A DNA stretch of 64,000 nt from Chrysoporthe austroafricana (Eukaryota; Ascomycota; Sordariomycetes; Diaporthales; Cryphonectriaceae). The DNA lies in contig JYIP02000005.1 of the NCBI GenBank assembly GCA_001051155.2, forward strand, positions 3,472,001 through 3,536,000, in the 5' to 3' direction. This document shows positions 10,386 to 22,948 of the stretch, one piece after another. The stretch's first letter is position 1. Every line of letters begins with the position of its first letter. Both the position numbers and the translations under genes were made by a program. The notes under the pieces were generated by a model. That model was not told the DNA's origin, did not search any database, and saw only the letters and a program-made list of their open reading frames with translations.

Positions 10386-12240
10386 GGTCCCAAGAGCTCA
10401 GGGGTTGGTCTGACCAGAAGCTCTTTTAGGGTCTTCGGTCGCGGAACCATGGGTTTGGGTTGTTGAAGCGAGTGCAGAGAGCAACACCCTAGGTCGTGTA
10501 ACGAGAGAGTGCTTCTTTGCCTTTGTGGCACGAGGCAAGGGCTTGCAAAATCGAAGCAGCAAACAGACTACCCGGTATATGGCGCGTGGTGCAGATGTCA
10601 CAGATGGTGCTGCAAGCCACAGGTCGTGTCGCTCACAATAAGAGCAATGGACATGGCTCCGACAAGAGGGTGCATTGGAATCCAGCAAAATGGTGCATTC
10701 GACGCCTGAGAGGTGACAAAATCGAATGGATGATCGAGAAACGAAAATCCAGTAACTTTCTCATTTGGGCGGCAGAAGGAAGCGGCTGAGTCGGCCAGCC
10801 TTGACAACTTGGTCTTGTTCAGGGGGGAAAGTCGCCAGTCCCTGCGATGAGGCTTCGTTCTCGTCCGAGATCCCTGGTGGCTTCTTTCCTTTATAAATGG
10901 CGGATAGAGCACTGAGTCATTTCCACAGCCACAACACCAAATGTGATGCGTCACATCGCGGCTGCCCTCTGGAGCAAGAGCGAGCCAGCGGCACACGTGG
11001 GTCTTCCCCTGGTCACGGCATCCAAAGAGTGCCACAGGTATCACACTGCTGATGAGATCGACCTGCAATGACAGTGGATATCTGTTCCACAAGCCGCTGT
11101 GCTGCTGGGTACTCAGTAAGAATATCTGGAAACGAAACACCCGAGCCTGTGGACCAACAACACGAAGTGCGGCGTGCCGCTCACCTTCAGCGCCTTGCGC
11201 GGCCTGCTCAGGGATATTGGTACCGGCAGCACAGGTCCAATCATCCAACGATACATCTCGTCTGAGCAGAGCGGTGACCATGGATATGCCCAGGTATTTG
11301 TTTGGCTAGCTCCTAGGTTTGGTGACCACTGCGACGCCGCCGAGCGCAGGAACCACGAGGTGCCTGCTCCGGCATTGTACCATCATAAGAATAGCGTTCC
11401 GCTCTTTCATACACATTCAGTGTGCAGCAGGCACTCTCGACAAGCACGCTGCGCCTTTGGCTGAGTATATGTGGTGATGGAAACAGCTTCCAGCCACCCG
11501 GCCCTGTAGTGTCATAGCGATCCGTACGGGGGTGGCTGAGCACACGATACGCTTTGAGATCCGGGATGTTCATGCCGTTGAAAACCGATCTAATCCAACA
11601 TGAGCCTTGACCCGGTCGATGGCTGGCGTCATTGGAGCCATGCGATGACTTGTTCCGCTGATGACGGTCTGGACGAGCAGTCGTATCGCACCGACGTGTC
11701 CTCTAGATCGATGGAGACTGGCAGTGCAGATTGACCTGGGGCCTACCACCAACATCCCTCCTCGAGCGAGGTAGTCGGGCCTTGCCCTGGTGCTTGGTCT
11801 CATTTATGAGCATTCATGTTCAGGATGGAGTGAGGACCGTCCTTGCTGTGCGAGGTCGTCAGTAAAAGGTTGTCAGTGAGAATGAGCTTACTAAGTAACC
11901 AGCATGCCCTAACCCTCTTGCTACCGTACTATTGTTGGTACGTCCTCAATTTAAGGTCAGGACTCATCAGCTCCTCCTCAAATTCGTAGATAACTTACGT
12001 TTAAGTACGACCGTAGGTAACATTGGCGGCCTGCGAAACGTCGGGACTGGAGGAGGGTTGGTCATGAATTCTTTGTCCCGCCGCATGCCGATGCCTGGTC
12101 CGACAACGGCACGTTATCTCCGCCGCGACCTCGCAAAGGTTTGGCATGCCTTCTCTCCCAGGATATATCAGCCCTGGCCCTCGCTATCTCGCTGTTCTTC
12201 GTCTGCAGCCTCACCTGCCGAAGCTCGTATTCTCATCGAC
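10386..12240. other. 1.85 kb divergent intergenic region
   Basis: This gap holds the promoters of the GT17 gene (minus) and the threonine aldolase gene (plus). A 227-codon minus frame at 10598-11281 has no motif and overlaps several other frames, so I do not call it. The frame of the aldolase is open back to 11932, with an in-frame ATG at 12064 that could encode a mitochondrial presequence. Confidence 0.5.
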
Positions 12241-13496
12241 ATGCCAGCCGCAAAGGAGAACGCATGGATCGGCTTCCAAGGAGCCGCTGGCTTCGACCTG
12301 AGGAGTGAGCTGTTACCGGCCGTCCCCCAGCGAGACCATCGAGCCAGGACGCTGATATGCTTGCCCAGGTGATACTCAGACGACGCCGACGCAGTCTATG
12401 CTGGCGGCCATCACCAATACTACTCTGATGGACGATGTGTTCCAGGAGGACCAGACGACCATCGAGCTTGAGTCCCACTGCGCCGCGCTGACCGGTAAGC
12501 AGGCAGGCCTCCTCGTGCTTTCGGGCACCATGGGCAACCAGGTTGCCCTGAGAGCTCTCCTGTCCCAGCCGCCTCATAGTGTGCTGTGTGACTATCGCTC
12601 TCATATCGTGAATTATGAAGCCGGAGGGTGAGTAGGTCTCAGATGACTCAACGTGGCAGCAGACTGACGAACATGCCAGAGTCGCGTCTCTCTCTGGCGC
12701 ACAGCTCGAGTGCGTGCGGCCCTCGAACGGCATTTACCTTACACTGGAGGATGTTCAGGAGCACGCGCATATCATTGACGACGTGCACTACTGTCCCACG
12801 CGCGTGATCTCTCTCGAGAACACTCTCAACGGGATGTTGATGCCCCTCTCCGAAGTGCAGCGCATCTCCACCTGGGCAAGGGAGAACGGCATTTTGATGC
12901 ACTGCGACGGCGCACGGCTCTGGGAGGCCGCAGCCTCGGGCGCGGGCAGCATGCAGGAGTTCGCGGCGTGCTTTGACACGCTGAGCCTGTGCTTCTCGAA
13001 GGGGTTGGGTGCGCCCATCGGGAGCATCCTGGTCGGCCCGAAGGATGTGATCAAGCGTGCCAGGTGGGTGCGCAAGTCTATCGGCGGCGGGCTGCGGCAG
13101 TCTGGAGTAGTGGCGGCTGCGGCCCGTGTCGCTGTTGACGAGACGTTCGGCAAGGGGCCGAGTGGCGAGGGAGGCCTGTTGAAGAAGAGCCATGAGATAG
13201 CGCAGACAATCCAGAAGATGTGGACGGATCTCGGCGGGAAGCTGGTCTATCCCGTCCATACGAACATGATATGGATCGACCTGAAGGATGCTGGGTGTAC
13301 GGATACCCGGATCGACGAGCTGGGGCGAGAGCAAGGTCTGCGTCTCAGGGGTGGGAGGATCGTGTGTCACTATCAGATCTATCAGAATCGCGAGGTGGTG
13401 GTACCGAGGCTCGAGAAGATCTTCAAGACAATCTTTGAGGAGAAGGGCAAGAACGTAGCAGATAATGGAGACGGCCCAAGGGCACTATATAAGTAG
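12241..13496 (+). CDS. GLY1: L-threonine aldolase (PLP-dependent)
   Basis: PLP enzyme that cleaves L-threonine/allo-threonine to glycine and acetaldehyde. Three exons (12241-12304, 12369-12627, 12680-13496) give 379 aa. Hallmarks are the early TQSMLAAI and DDVFQEDQTTIELE, the loop GKQAGLLVLSGTMGNQVAL, the HIVNYEAGG segment split by intron 2, ISLENTLNGMLMPL, and the cofactor aspartate in HCDGARLW. The Schiff-base lysine lies in LCFSKGLGAPIGS (about Lys215). The C-terminal domain ends with an Arg-rich dimer-contact strand. The start is not certain: the same frame is open upstream, and an ATG at 12064 would add about 59 Arg/Ser-rich residues with almost no acidic ones, a plausible mitochondrial targeting sequence. 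The gene symbol follows the yeast orthologue and is by family only. Confidence 0.9.
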
Positions 13497-13997
13497 GATC
13501 TAGAGCAATCCGATATAGTTCTATAGCGTCTCAATAGATTTAGAATATTGCCAGGGCCCGCATTACTCGAGACGACAAGAGAGGAATGAAGACACACCCT
13601 CCCCTCCACTAGCCTTAGCTGCCCCTTCTACTCTCCGAGGTGTTCAACACAGAGGCATGGAGGAAGGTGGAAGGCACCCCTTTTATCTAATTTCGGCTAG
13701 ACATCAAGTCATCCTTCTTGGCCTTGCAATTTATCTCAGTTATGGCCCCGTTGGCTATGGAATAACCTTTCCACCGCATTGTCTTGTGCCCTAATAACCT
13801 GTATCTCTAATCCGTGTTGTTTCTGAGCAGAACCCAGTCTTTCCTGGAGCAGCTCGCCATCATAAACCGAAGCAGATCACTTCCTTCGCACTTTGGGACC
13901 TTCACAAAAGCCACATACCTCAGTAATTTGAGTCAGTTGCCTCTGTTGACGTCAAAACGGCGTAAAATAGCCTCATTGTATATCGCCTCAGCCCGGA
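13497..13997. other. Intergenic region before trehalase
   Basis: This gap of about 500 nt lies between the aldolase stop and the first ATG of the trehalase model. It should contain the trehalase promoter. No separate signal-peptide exon could be recognised here. Confidence 0.45.
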
Positions 13998-16265
13998 ATG
14001 GTGAACTTAACCAATGTGACGAAAGCCATTGCCGTCTATTCATTATTCGATAGTATTGATGGGATATACCACAACGGCAATAATTCAGCGCCCTGCGCTT
14101 CACCACTATTTTGCTATGGATCAATCCTACACGACTTTCAGATGTCCCAACCCCAAGTATTCGATGACTCCAAGACATTTGTCGACATGTAAGCCGCTTG
14201 AAGGCAACGGATGTTGGAGGAAAATAACTGATGCGAAAAGATAGGCCCACGAGGGTATCACTAGAAGAAGTTCAAAGGGCTTATGACCTGCTAGAAAAGC
14301 CACTCCAAAATAACACCAAGCTCCGGGCCTTTCTCGCACAGTATTTCGCTCCGGCAGGGACGGAGCTGGTGGAGCTCGCAGTCTCGAACCTCACCACAAA
14401 CGCAACGTTCGTCAGGCTCATGAACAATCCCATCAACGAAGAATTTGTCCAGCATGTCGTTGACAAATGGGCCAACCTGACACGGACCTTCAACGAGTCA
14501 ACCATCTGCAGCGAATGCCAGAGCAGCTTCATCCCCATGAAACGACCATTCGTCATCGCCGGAGGCAGGTTCAGAGAGCCGTACTGTTGGGACTCTTACT
14601 GGATTCTTCAAGGGCTCTTGAGAACCGGTGGTAACTTCACCGGGATCTCCAGAAACCAGATCAAGAATTTCTTTGACAACGTCGAGCACTATGGATTCGT
14701 GCCCAATGGTGCCAGGAAGTACTATCTCAACAGATCACAACCGCCGATGCTTCCGCAGATGGTCAAAATTTATATTGAATTCACACGCGATCACTCCATC
14801 CTCGACCGTGGGCTTCCACTGTTGATAAGGGAGCATGACTTCTTCGTACAAAATCGGTCAGTCACTCTGTTGGCTGATAACACGACATACGTGTTGAACC
14901 GGTAAGAAATGATGAGAGCGGCTTGCCTTTATCTCACTATTCACGTGTCAAGGAATAGCTTACATCATATTCAGATACAATGCCGACAATAATCAGCCGC
15001 GCCCCGAGTCTTACCGCGAGGACTGGCAGCAAATCAACAATGCCACATTCTATGCAGCTGACGGCAGAATTATTCGAGCACCCAAGCTATCTGAAGACGA
15101 GAAGGATTTTCAATACCGGAACCTCGCTTCCGGCGCCGAGTCCGGATGGGACTTCAGCTCGCGCTTTCTGAGCAACCCAAGAGCAGCAGTCGGGGACACC
15201 TCTTTCCCGCTCAGCTCACTCAACGTAATTAATCTGGTTCCCGTCGACCTAAATTCGATTCTATACTGGAACGAAATTATCATTGCCTCCTTCCTGAGAA
15301 TTTCAAATAACACCGCAGACGCCGTGAGCTGGGACAGAATAGCACAAAAGCGCAGTGAGGCTATGCATGCGGTGATGTGGAATGAGGCATTCGGAACTTA
15401 CTTCGACTACAACCTCACCTCCAGATCCCAGGAGATCTTCACTGCTCGGGACTCCGACGCGCTGCCGATCGAGACGGCCCCTGCGCCTTCTTCAGACGTG
15501 CAGCTCGCCTTCAACACCGCGCAACTCTTGCCCTTCCTGACAGGCGCTGCTCGCGACGAGATCAAGAACAGTCCGAAGGCCGTGAAGAGGGCGTTCGAGC
15601 AAGTGTCGCGGTACCTCGACGCGCGAGAGGGCGGCATCTCTTCCACGAACTACAGATCACTTCAGCAGTGGGATCAGCCAAACGTGTGGCCGCCGCATAT
15701 GCAGATGTTGATAGAGGCATTGCTCAAGACACCAGCGACAAATGGTGAGGATGATCCGGATTGGAAGTGGACGCAAGACCTGGCCTTGAGGTTGGGACAG
15801 AGATATCTTGATTCCGCCTATTGCACCTGGTCAGTGACACCGAGCCCCTCCCACCCAAAGCATGTCATTTCTCTAGCCCGGCGCAGTTTCAATCCATCCG
15901 TGCTGACGCCTCAGCCCAGGCGCGCGACGGGCGGCGAGTCCGAATCGTCCCCCAAGCTGCCTGGACTGGACGAGGAAGCCGACTTTGGCGGGCTCATGTT
16001 CGAAAAGTACAGCGACGACTCCCTATACAAGGCCGGCACCGGCGGCGAGTACGAGGTTGTGATAGGCTTTGGCTGGTCCAACGGCGTCTTGATCTGGGTC
16101 GCCGACACCTTCCGTGACCAGCTGAGCACGCCGCCGTGTACGGGTGAGAACCTTACCCTGCCGAGACCAGACAAGCCGAGACGAGGGGCAGGGAGGAAGA
16201 GCGCGATGATGTTAGACCCATGGGACGCGTCTTGGGTTGCGAGAGCTGCTGGAGGTACTGCTTAA
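13998..16265 (+). CDS. Alpha,alpha-trehalase, glycoside hydrolase family 37
   Basis: Hydrolyses trehalose to two glucoses. Four exons (13998-14188, 14245-14901, 14975-15829, 15920-16265) give 682 aa. The N-terminal block PCASPLFCYGSILHDFQM...DSKTFVDM joins PTRVSLEEV across intron 1. Both family signatures are present: AGGRFREPYCWDSYW near residue 180 and QQWDQPNVWPPHMQM near residue 530. ESGWDFSSRF holds the expected catalytic Asp, and FEKYSDDSLYKAGTGGEYEVVIGFGWSNG is the conserved C-terminal block. The last intron (90 nt) keeps the frame open if retained, but removing it restores the CTW-RATGG junction seen in relatives. Many N-glycosylation sequons suggest an extracellular or cell-wall enzyme, yet the first 25 residues are only a weak signal peptide, so an upstream exon may be missed. 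Confidence 0.88.
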
Positions 16266-16803
16266 GTTGACACGCAGGCACACATGGTAATGTCCCCTTA
16301 GTAGCGTTGTGTAGCATGTCTTCTGGTATTCTAGACGAACTTCAACAAGCCCCTGCTTACCCGTTCTAATGTACGCCGAATCTTGAACGCTGCCTCTCTA
16401 ATTTCGCAAGTCAGTCCTCTTGATGACAATGAGCAACAAAAGCCTCCCAAGAACTACTTTGCCTACCACTCGCGGATAAACGCAGCAGAAATACAGCTAA
16501 CCATCGCTCTCCACCGGTTAGATCATGCCACCACAGCATGAGCCCGGGTCTTTGTACACCTCAGCCTACTCTACCCTGCCCCCCCCCGGCAACCTTTCGG
16601 TTCTCCAGCTTTCTCCTCAGTCTCCTCAGACTGAACGACTCGATCCAGTCGCCCTCCTCATCCGTCTCATGCGCACCGTCAAGACCACGCTCGGAATGGA
16701 CCGGCGTCGGGTTGAGAGCATCCGCCCTGGCTACGTGCATGCGTGGTGGGCCGGACACGGCCCTCGCACTCTCCTCCGCAGCGAAGAGCGAGTCCTTGGC
16801 GAC
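16266..16803. other. Tail-to-tail intergenic region with a nine-C run
   Basis: This gap separates the 3' ends of the trehalase (plus) and DGAT2 (minus) genes. A run of nine C lies at about 16579-16587. Nothing else was recognised. Confidence 0.5.
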
Positions 16804-19164
16804 CTAGTCCAGGAACTGCATCTCCTCCTTGCGGTGGCTCGCGAACTCGTCCTTGTAGCGCTCCCAGATCTTCTGGAGCTCCTCGGTATACAGGTCGTGC
16901 AGGCGGTTGACCTCGCTGTTCTCTGGGTTGGCCTGCTGCATCACGGGAATGGGCTTGCCGACGACGATGTTCATGGGCCGCCGATAGGGCATCAGGCCGA
17001 CGTCATAATTGAAAATTCCGCGGCCGTGTAGGAGGGGCACGGTGAACTTCCAGACCTTGAGGAAGTGGCGCTGCAGTCCGTGCAGCCAGGGGTGTTTGTG
17101 CGGGTCAAGTTGGTCGTAGAGATCGTTCTCGCCGAAGGCGAGCACTGGGACCAGATCTGCACCCGTCTGCAGAGCGATCTTGATGAAGCCCTTGCGCTCT
17201 TTGATGATGAGCCGCATTGTGTTTGGCTGAGCCTCGAGGGACTCGCGTGCTCCACCGACGACGATTGTGACGGCCCGACCCATGCCCTCGTTATTAGGTC
17301 CGCCGCGGGTGAGGAGGTTCTTGATAGATTCCTTGCTGACTGACGACAGTCCCATGGAGAAAACGTACTCGCGGTACAAAGGCAGATTGAAGTTAGAGTC
17401 CAGCGTGCATAGGCTGTTGGTGATGCCGGGAAACTTCTCGGAGAAACCTAGGGCGTCCGTCGCGAACGCCGCCCAGGCTCCGTGCGAGATAATACCATGA
17501 GGATGATACCCGAGGATGTACTTGCGCGTTGGCTGCAGATCATGGGTCTTGTGCAGCTTCGCAGGGAAGTACTCGGCAAAGGACGTCCAGATAGGCAGCC
17601 TGCGACACCATTCCCTGCGCTTCCTCAGTCTGCCATCGGTGGCATCTGTCGCGAACAGCATAGATACTAGATAGATGATGACTGCATTGTTTCAGTCAGC
17701 ATAGCGCGAATGACAGCAAAGATATTACGATCTTCTGGCAACTTACTGATAGGCCACAAGAAAGGGTTTGCACACAAGCCGAAGAAGATAGACAACGACA
17801 AACCAATGCATAGGCTGTGGATCAAGACGGCTGCGGTCTGCAGTCGTCGCTTGAAAGGCACCTTGAGCGGCGCCCACCGTGTGCCAAAGACCTCAGGTGC
17901 CCTGTCCTTGTCTCTCCGCCGTTCTGCAATATCTCCGTTGTCTGCGTCTGATTGGATATCAGGGTATTCAACAGAGGTGGAAGCTTGGCTAGAGGACTGG
18001 TCCAAAACCTTCTCGCCGGCAGCGCTGTCTTTCGGCTGATCCTTTTCTCTTGAGCCGCCAGATGCTTCCTTAGGGTCTTGTTTGAGTGCGTCCGCGAACG
18101 TCATGTCGCCAGCGGGAGTGGGCTTCGAGCCGTTCTCTTGCGTGGTCTTGTCTGAAGTATCTCCATCCTCTCTTTCTGAACTGTGTGGTGCTGATGGGGC
18201 CACGTCCCTCTGATGCTCCTTCTCTGCATCCTCAGCCTCTCTCTGCTCAACGCCCGCCGGGTCCTCTTTCACAGCCCCAGCGTATGAGATCGGTTCGGCC
18301 GGGATTTGCTCCTTCAAGTGCCCATCCATATCACCTTTCAAGCTATTTGCCTTCTTTGCCTTGCGCTTGTTATTCTTCTTGCTCGTGGGGAGTTGCGGAA
18401 CAGCATCGATCTTCTATATACCGCACACGAGATTAGTCAAGACTCACATGCCAGCCGGCTGACCATATTGAGATTACCAAGCCGGGACTTACCGCTTGAT
18501 CATTCTCATTGCTCTTCTGATTCGATTGCACGGCTAAAACATTGGTGTCAACATTTTCCAGGACTTCTCTCCCCTTCTCCCTACCACCACCACCCTCGTC
18601 ACCGCGGATGCCCACGGAGCCGTCGCCGACGAACCTGCTTAGCATTAGAGGCCCAGCCCTCTGCGCAGCCGGTGACGCACGTGGCGTCAGCACCACGAGC
18701 GGGGAGCTCAGGGGCGAGAACGGCGCTGCCATGGGGTTAAGGCGGACGTTCTCCTTGCCCGCGCTTCCTCTCCCTCCTCCCCCTCCTCCTCCGCCTGCCG
18801 CGCCGACCCTAGCCGATGACATCGTCGGCACGGCGGCTGCGGGCGAGAAGAAGGCCGGGTGCGTGGGCGGGCTGCTGCAGCTCGAGCTCCCGTCCGCCTC
18901 GGGCTCGGCCGGGGGGTCCGCGATGACCGTGACCGGCGAAGAAGAAAGTGTCTCACCTGCGCTGTCGGCGTCACTGGCGGGCGGCGCCATGATGTCGATA
19001 TCGTTGTCCCTAAGGCGGCGGCGGCGGCGGTCGGGGCCGCTGTGCGGTTCGTAGCTGTCGCCGACGGCCGTCCTGAAGCTGTCTCCCAGGTCCGACTTGC
19101 CCTCGAACGACGTCGCGCGGAGGTACCGGTTGCGATTGAGCTGCTCGCGGCTGAGTGGTTGCAT
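16804..19164 (-). CDS. DGA1: Diacylglycerol O-acyltransferase, DGAT2 family
   Basis: ER/lipid-droplet enzyme that makes triacylglycerol from diacylglycerol and acyl-CoA. Three exons (19164-18493, 18413-17747, 17681-16804) give about 738 aa. The catalytic domain fills the C-terminal half. It has a hydrophobic hairpin (LIHSLCIGLSLSIFFGLC, then IIIIYLVSMLFATD across intron 2), the LHKTHDL and ILGYHPHGIISHG motifs with the active-site HPHG at about 506-509, TLDSNF, GGARESL, RKGFIKIALQTGADLVPV and FGENDLYDQ. The N-terminal 370 or so residues are low complexity: a run of eight Gly, then acidic, Lys-rich and Ser-rich tracts. That extension is much longer than in yeast Dga1. Start alternatives are ATG 19164 or 18990; the catalytic region is not affected. 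It is tail-to-tail with trehalase. The symbol is by family. Confidence 0.88.
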
Positions 19165-20666
19165 GGGATGGAAGAGGCGAGGGACGAGAACAAGCTTGCC
19201 AAAACGGGGCAAAAGGAGGCCAGGAAGAGGGCCAACTAGCGCAACACAGCCCTTCCGCTGGTGCTTGAGAGCCCCTTAGACTAGAGAGACAAGTTAAGGA
19301 CCTGACCCAGACGGGTAAGGATAGGCTCAGCCGCGCTGTTTTGTTCGTGCCCTAGATCGAGCAATTGAGGATTGACGACAGGAAATAAGCAGACAAGCGA
19401 ACAAGCAGTGACGGCGTGAAAAGCAGGCAAGGCAGGCAGGCACAATCCGACCCAGGCTCGCAGACAATTGAGGACGCGGTTGAAGTCCAAAATATCTGAC
19501 GTGGAAGGTACACGCAGACAGACACTCGGGAGCGCGAGAGGCAGCGAAGCACGTAAAGCTTTGGGCTGCAGCTCCAGGGTTGAGGAACAGGCAATCGGTT
19601 GGTCATGGTATGACGTTGCGTGATGCACCAGGAATCCCGCGTCCCGTTTATTTTCCTTTTGGTGCGGCTCCACTTTCACATGCCCGCGGGCGCGGTGAAA
19701 CAGCGGCCTGTCAGCTTTTACTACATCAGGCTGCTGGGTGCCTCTGGGCCTGGTACTGGGGAGATTTGGAATGACAGCAGCAGGCAATAGTAATGAGAAC
19801 ATCGCACACAGTGCCCCATTCCCTGCAGTGGTTCGTTCCCTCGGCATATATGTCGTGCAGAAAAAGAGGAGCCTCCTACCCCGGGCGATACCATGCGCAG
19901 CGCTCAGACGACTTCAAGAGCCACACAGTGGCACGCCCGCGAGCACGTCAGCACGCCTTCTGTGTCCAAGAGACTTCATCACCCCTGGCGCCTCTACGAC
20001 AAACACAGAGTCACGCCGGGAGGATTGATAAGCGCTCTTCGTTGTAAGTGATCAGCCTTGCTGCAGATCAGAAATTAATTCACTTTCGAAGCTTTGGAAG
20101 AAGTTGTGACGTCTCAGCCGGGGAGGGCTGGAGCACAGATGCCGAAGATTATATGTACAGTATTTTTAGTCCAGCGCGAAGCTGTCTCCCGTCTCTTTCT
20201 CCTTTGCCATCTCATCCTCTGATATCGAAACAGCCCCCCGAGAGATTTTCCTTGTACACGATATGCCCAACAAGCTCGACATCCTTCCCGTGGGAGGATT
20301 CGGCCCAAAACAAGAAAAGAGAATGCAACACCACCAGGAACAATTCAATGTTGACCTGCCGTCCGAAATGAAGTCCAAAAACGAAAAGAAGAAAGGACGA
20401 AAATAAATCGGGCAGGCCCCGCTATGCCGTTGCGGTATCTTCAAATGGGTTGTGAGCCGAGTTGGCTGAAATGCAAATGCAGAGGTAGAAGATAATTCGT
20501 AGTGCTCATGAGCAAAGAAAAACAAAAATGCTGGTTGCCCACCGAAAATAATGCAGAAAGAAACTCCTATACCCGGCAGTCGAAGAAGAAGAGGTGGTCG
20601 TCATCGTGAGAGGTTTGAGAGCCCAAGGAAAGAGGTATCAGGAGCCGACATAGGAAAGGTGGTTGG
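19165..20666. other. 1.5 kb intergenic region, no gene called
   Basis: This lies upstream of DGAT2 and downstream of the Sel1-repeat gene, both on the minus strand. A 188-codon minus frame at 19281-19847 has no motif, and its position fits DGAT2 leader sequence better than a gene. Nothing else was recognised. Confidence 0.45.
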
Positions 20667-22948
20667 TTATGGACTGGCGGTGGTGTTGGATCGGGTCTTG
20701 TTCAGTCCCAGGAAGTGCCGGGATCGCGACTTTGACCGCACCGACTTGGAGCTCTTGGTACTCTTCCTGTCATCGTCGTCGCTGTCGTCGTATTTTGCCT
20801 TGTGGATCCTGCAAGACGCTTTCGTCAACAGCAGCACAGAGTGATGGCGGACAGACAGATACTCACCAGCTTTGACCGACCATGCTCATCCCCTTTGCCT
20901 CGGCCATTCGGTAGAGTTTGGCCGCCTTCTTCAGATTCTTCTTGCAGCCAATGCCCTGAGCATAGCAGAATCCGGCCTCAGCGAGCGCGTCCACATCGCC
21001 CCAACCTGGATATTCGTTAGCCTCGCGCACCCCCGAACCTTCTCGAAGATCTTGACTCACTTCCGGCAATCTCATAGCACCGCAGGGCAAGTGCTCTATC
21101 TTGCTCAATGCCCCATCCGTTCATATAGCTCGCGCCCAGCTCGTAGATGCTCAAGGCCAGCTGCGCCTTTCGCTTCTTTTGCTCGGGCTTGTCGACGTGT
21201 TGGCCTTGCTTCACCTTGTCCTCATCTTCCGCGATCTCGGTTCCGGCAGAATCGGCAGCCATGCGCAGCCACCGTACACCCTCCTCCTGGTTGGCCCGCA
21301 TACCCCAGCCGTGTCGACAGGCGAGCGCGTAAAGCAACATGCCTGTAGGATGGCCTTGCTTCGCGGCGTAGCGCAGATGGTACGTTGACTCACTGTACTT
21401 GCCATCTTCATGAAGAGCAACGGCTTTGTCAACATGCCCGTCCGCGGACATCTCGGCCATTGTGGTCGCCATGGAGTGCTGAGATCGGGCCTTGATAGTA
21501 CTAGCATCGCTAGTAGTCGCCGTTGAAGGCCGGTCTTGGCTCCGACCCCTTGTAACGTCCTCAGAAGTTCGGTCGTCGCTCGTCGACGGCCGGCTGCTGC
21601 TCGGCGATGGCTGTGTGCTGGGACGTGGCACACCCAAGCTTGCTTCCCCAGATGGCCTTCCCATCTCCTCAGTCTGTCGCCCTCCGGAACTCGATGGCCG
21701 TGTTGGGGGAGAGGGCGGTGCTTGACCACCGAAAGGAATTGGCGAGGCCCTGTTTGGGTGGGTATGATCCCACATCAAAGTTGCCCCAGGCTGACCTCGC
21801 TCTATCGAGTGCCGTGAAAGCATCTTGCCTCGTGGCAGAGAGTACTTAGAGTAGATGTAGGAGGGCGCGCCTGGTCGAGCATCCTCCGCCAAGTCCGAAA
21901 AGCTCTCACTGTTCATGCTGATCGGTGTGTGTACGTCGTCGGCGAAAATAGAGGAGTGGCTATCTGACGAAGGCTGTCGTATTGGCGGTTCAAAGCGTGC
22001 TTCTAACCCCGGAGTTGCTGGCCCTGGGGTTCCTGATCGGCTCATCGGCCTCGAAAAGTTGAATGCTGGGCGAGGCAACTCGGAGATGTTAGAGCTTATA
22101 GATGGGGAGCGTTGTTGGTGAGGTGAAAATACGCCTGCGCTGCTCGCAGACATCTTTCGCGACCCATGTGAGGAGTGGAATGATGATCCCAGGACATCAT
22201 CAGCAGCGGTACGTTCCACCGGCTGTGACATGACGCTGGAGGTCCTCTTGGGGAACGCAGATGTCGGTGGCGCCAGAGATTCCTGGGACCTCCGTTTGTT
22301 TGCCATCGTAATAGCCTGGCCTGGAAGCGTCGACGGCGTGTCAAGAAGCTCCTGCTGCGCGGAGTGCGTGGACTGCGCATCGTCCTCGGCTAGCTTGGCA
22401 TCAATGCTGGCGCTGCTGAATGACGAAGGCGAGTGCTCGCGCCGTGCTCCAAAATAGCTACTCCTATCGCTCAGGGGCGCCAAGGTCCGACCTCGCAGCT
22501 GTTCAAAGGAGTTCGGCGTCGGTAGAGGCGGAAGCGAAGCGTCTGGCGTAGGGGGTATCTGGCTCATTCGGGGGTGCATGGACTGTGGGCGGATGGGCGA
22601 CTCCTCCACTTCGGGCTTCATCGCAGGCCCAGCCGACTGCTGCTGCATATCTCCACAATCAGACGCAGACTCTTGCGACATCGACCGAAAGTAATCGGAT
22701 CTGCCTTGCACGATAAGCGGGCTCTCTGTCGTGAGCGGCGGCAAGCGGCTCATCCTCTTTCCAGCCTTCGCGCTCTCCTCCAGCTGCTTGGCCAGCAGCC
22801 GGCTCTGGAGGGCGAATGCATCCAGGGGTGACAGCTCTGGCGGGACCTCGCCTGCAACATGGAGTCGCGGCGATCTCATCGGGCGCGGTATGGATGCTTG
22901 CGATTCGGTGCGCAACTCGAGGAGCGCGGGTCGTGTTGGGGCCGCCAT
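20667..22948 (-). CDS. Sel1-repeat protein, Nif1/Dsf2-like
   Basis: Predicted scaffold with C-terminal Sel1 (TPR-like) repeats, resembling fission yeast Nif1 (a Nim1-interacting mitosis regulator) and budding yeast Dsf2; the link is by architecture and not certain. Three exons (22948-21061, 21005-20867, 20808-20667) give 722 aa. Residues 1 to about 490 are disordered and Ser/Pro-rich, with SPLDAFALQSRLLAKQLEESAKAGKR near the start and many Ser-Pro sites suited to kinases. The repeats begin at about 510 (KAVALHEDGKYSESTYHLRYAA, then GMLLYALACRHGWGMRANQEEG, IYELGASYMNGWGIEQDRALA) and continue across intron 1 (WGDVDALAEAGFCYAQGIGCKKN). The tail SWIHKAKYDDDSDDDD is followed by a basic Ser/Lys-rich end. 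Intron phases 1 and 2 rebuild the junction residues exactly. Confidence 0.82.

Noticed and set aside
10598..11281. 227-codon minus-strand frame
   Set aside because: No family motif, mixed composition, and it lies in the shared promoter region of two divergent genes.
15830..15919. In-frame read-through of 30 codons in trehalase
   Set aside because: The segment has GT-AG ends, is absent from relatives as far as I know, and its removal restores the CTW-RATGG junction.
19281..19847. 188-codon minus-strand frame upstream of DGAT2
   Set aside because: No motif; better explained as leader or promoter sequence of DGAT2.
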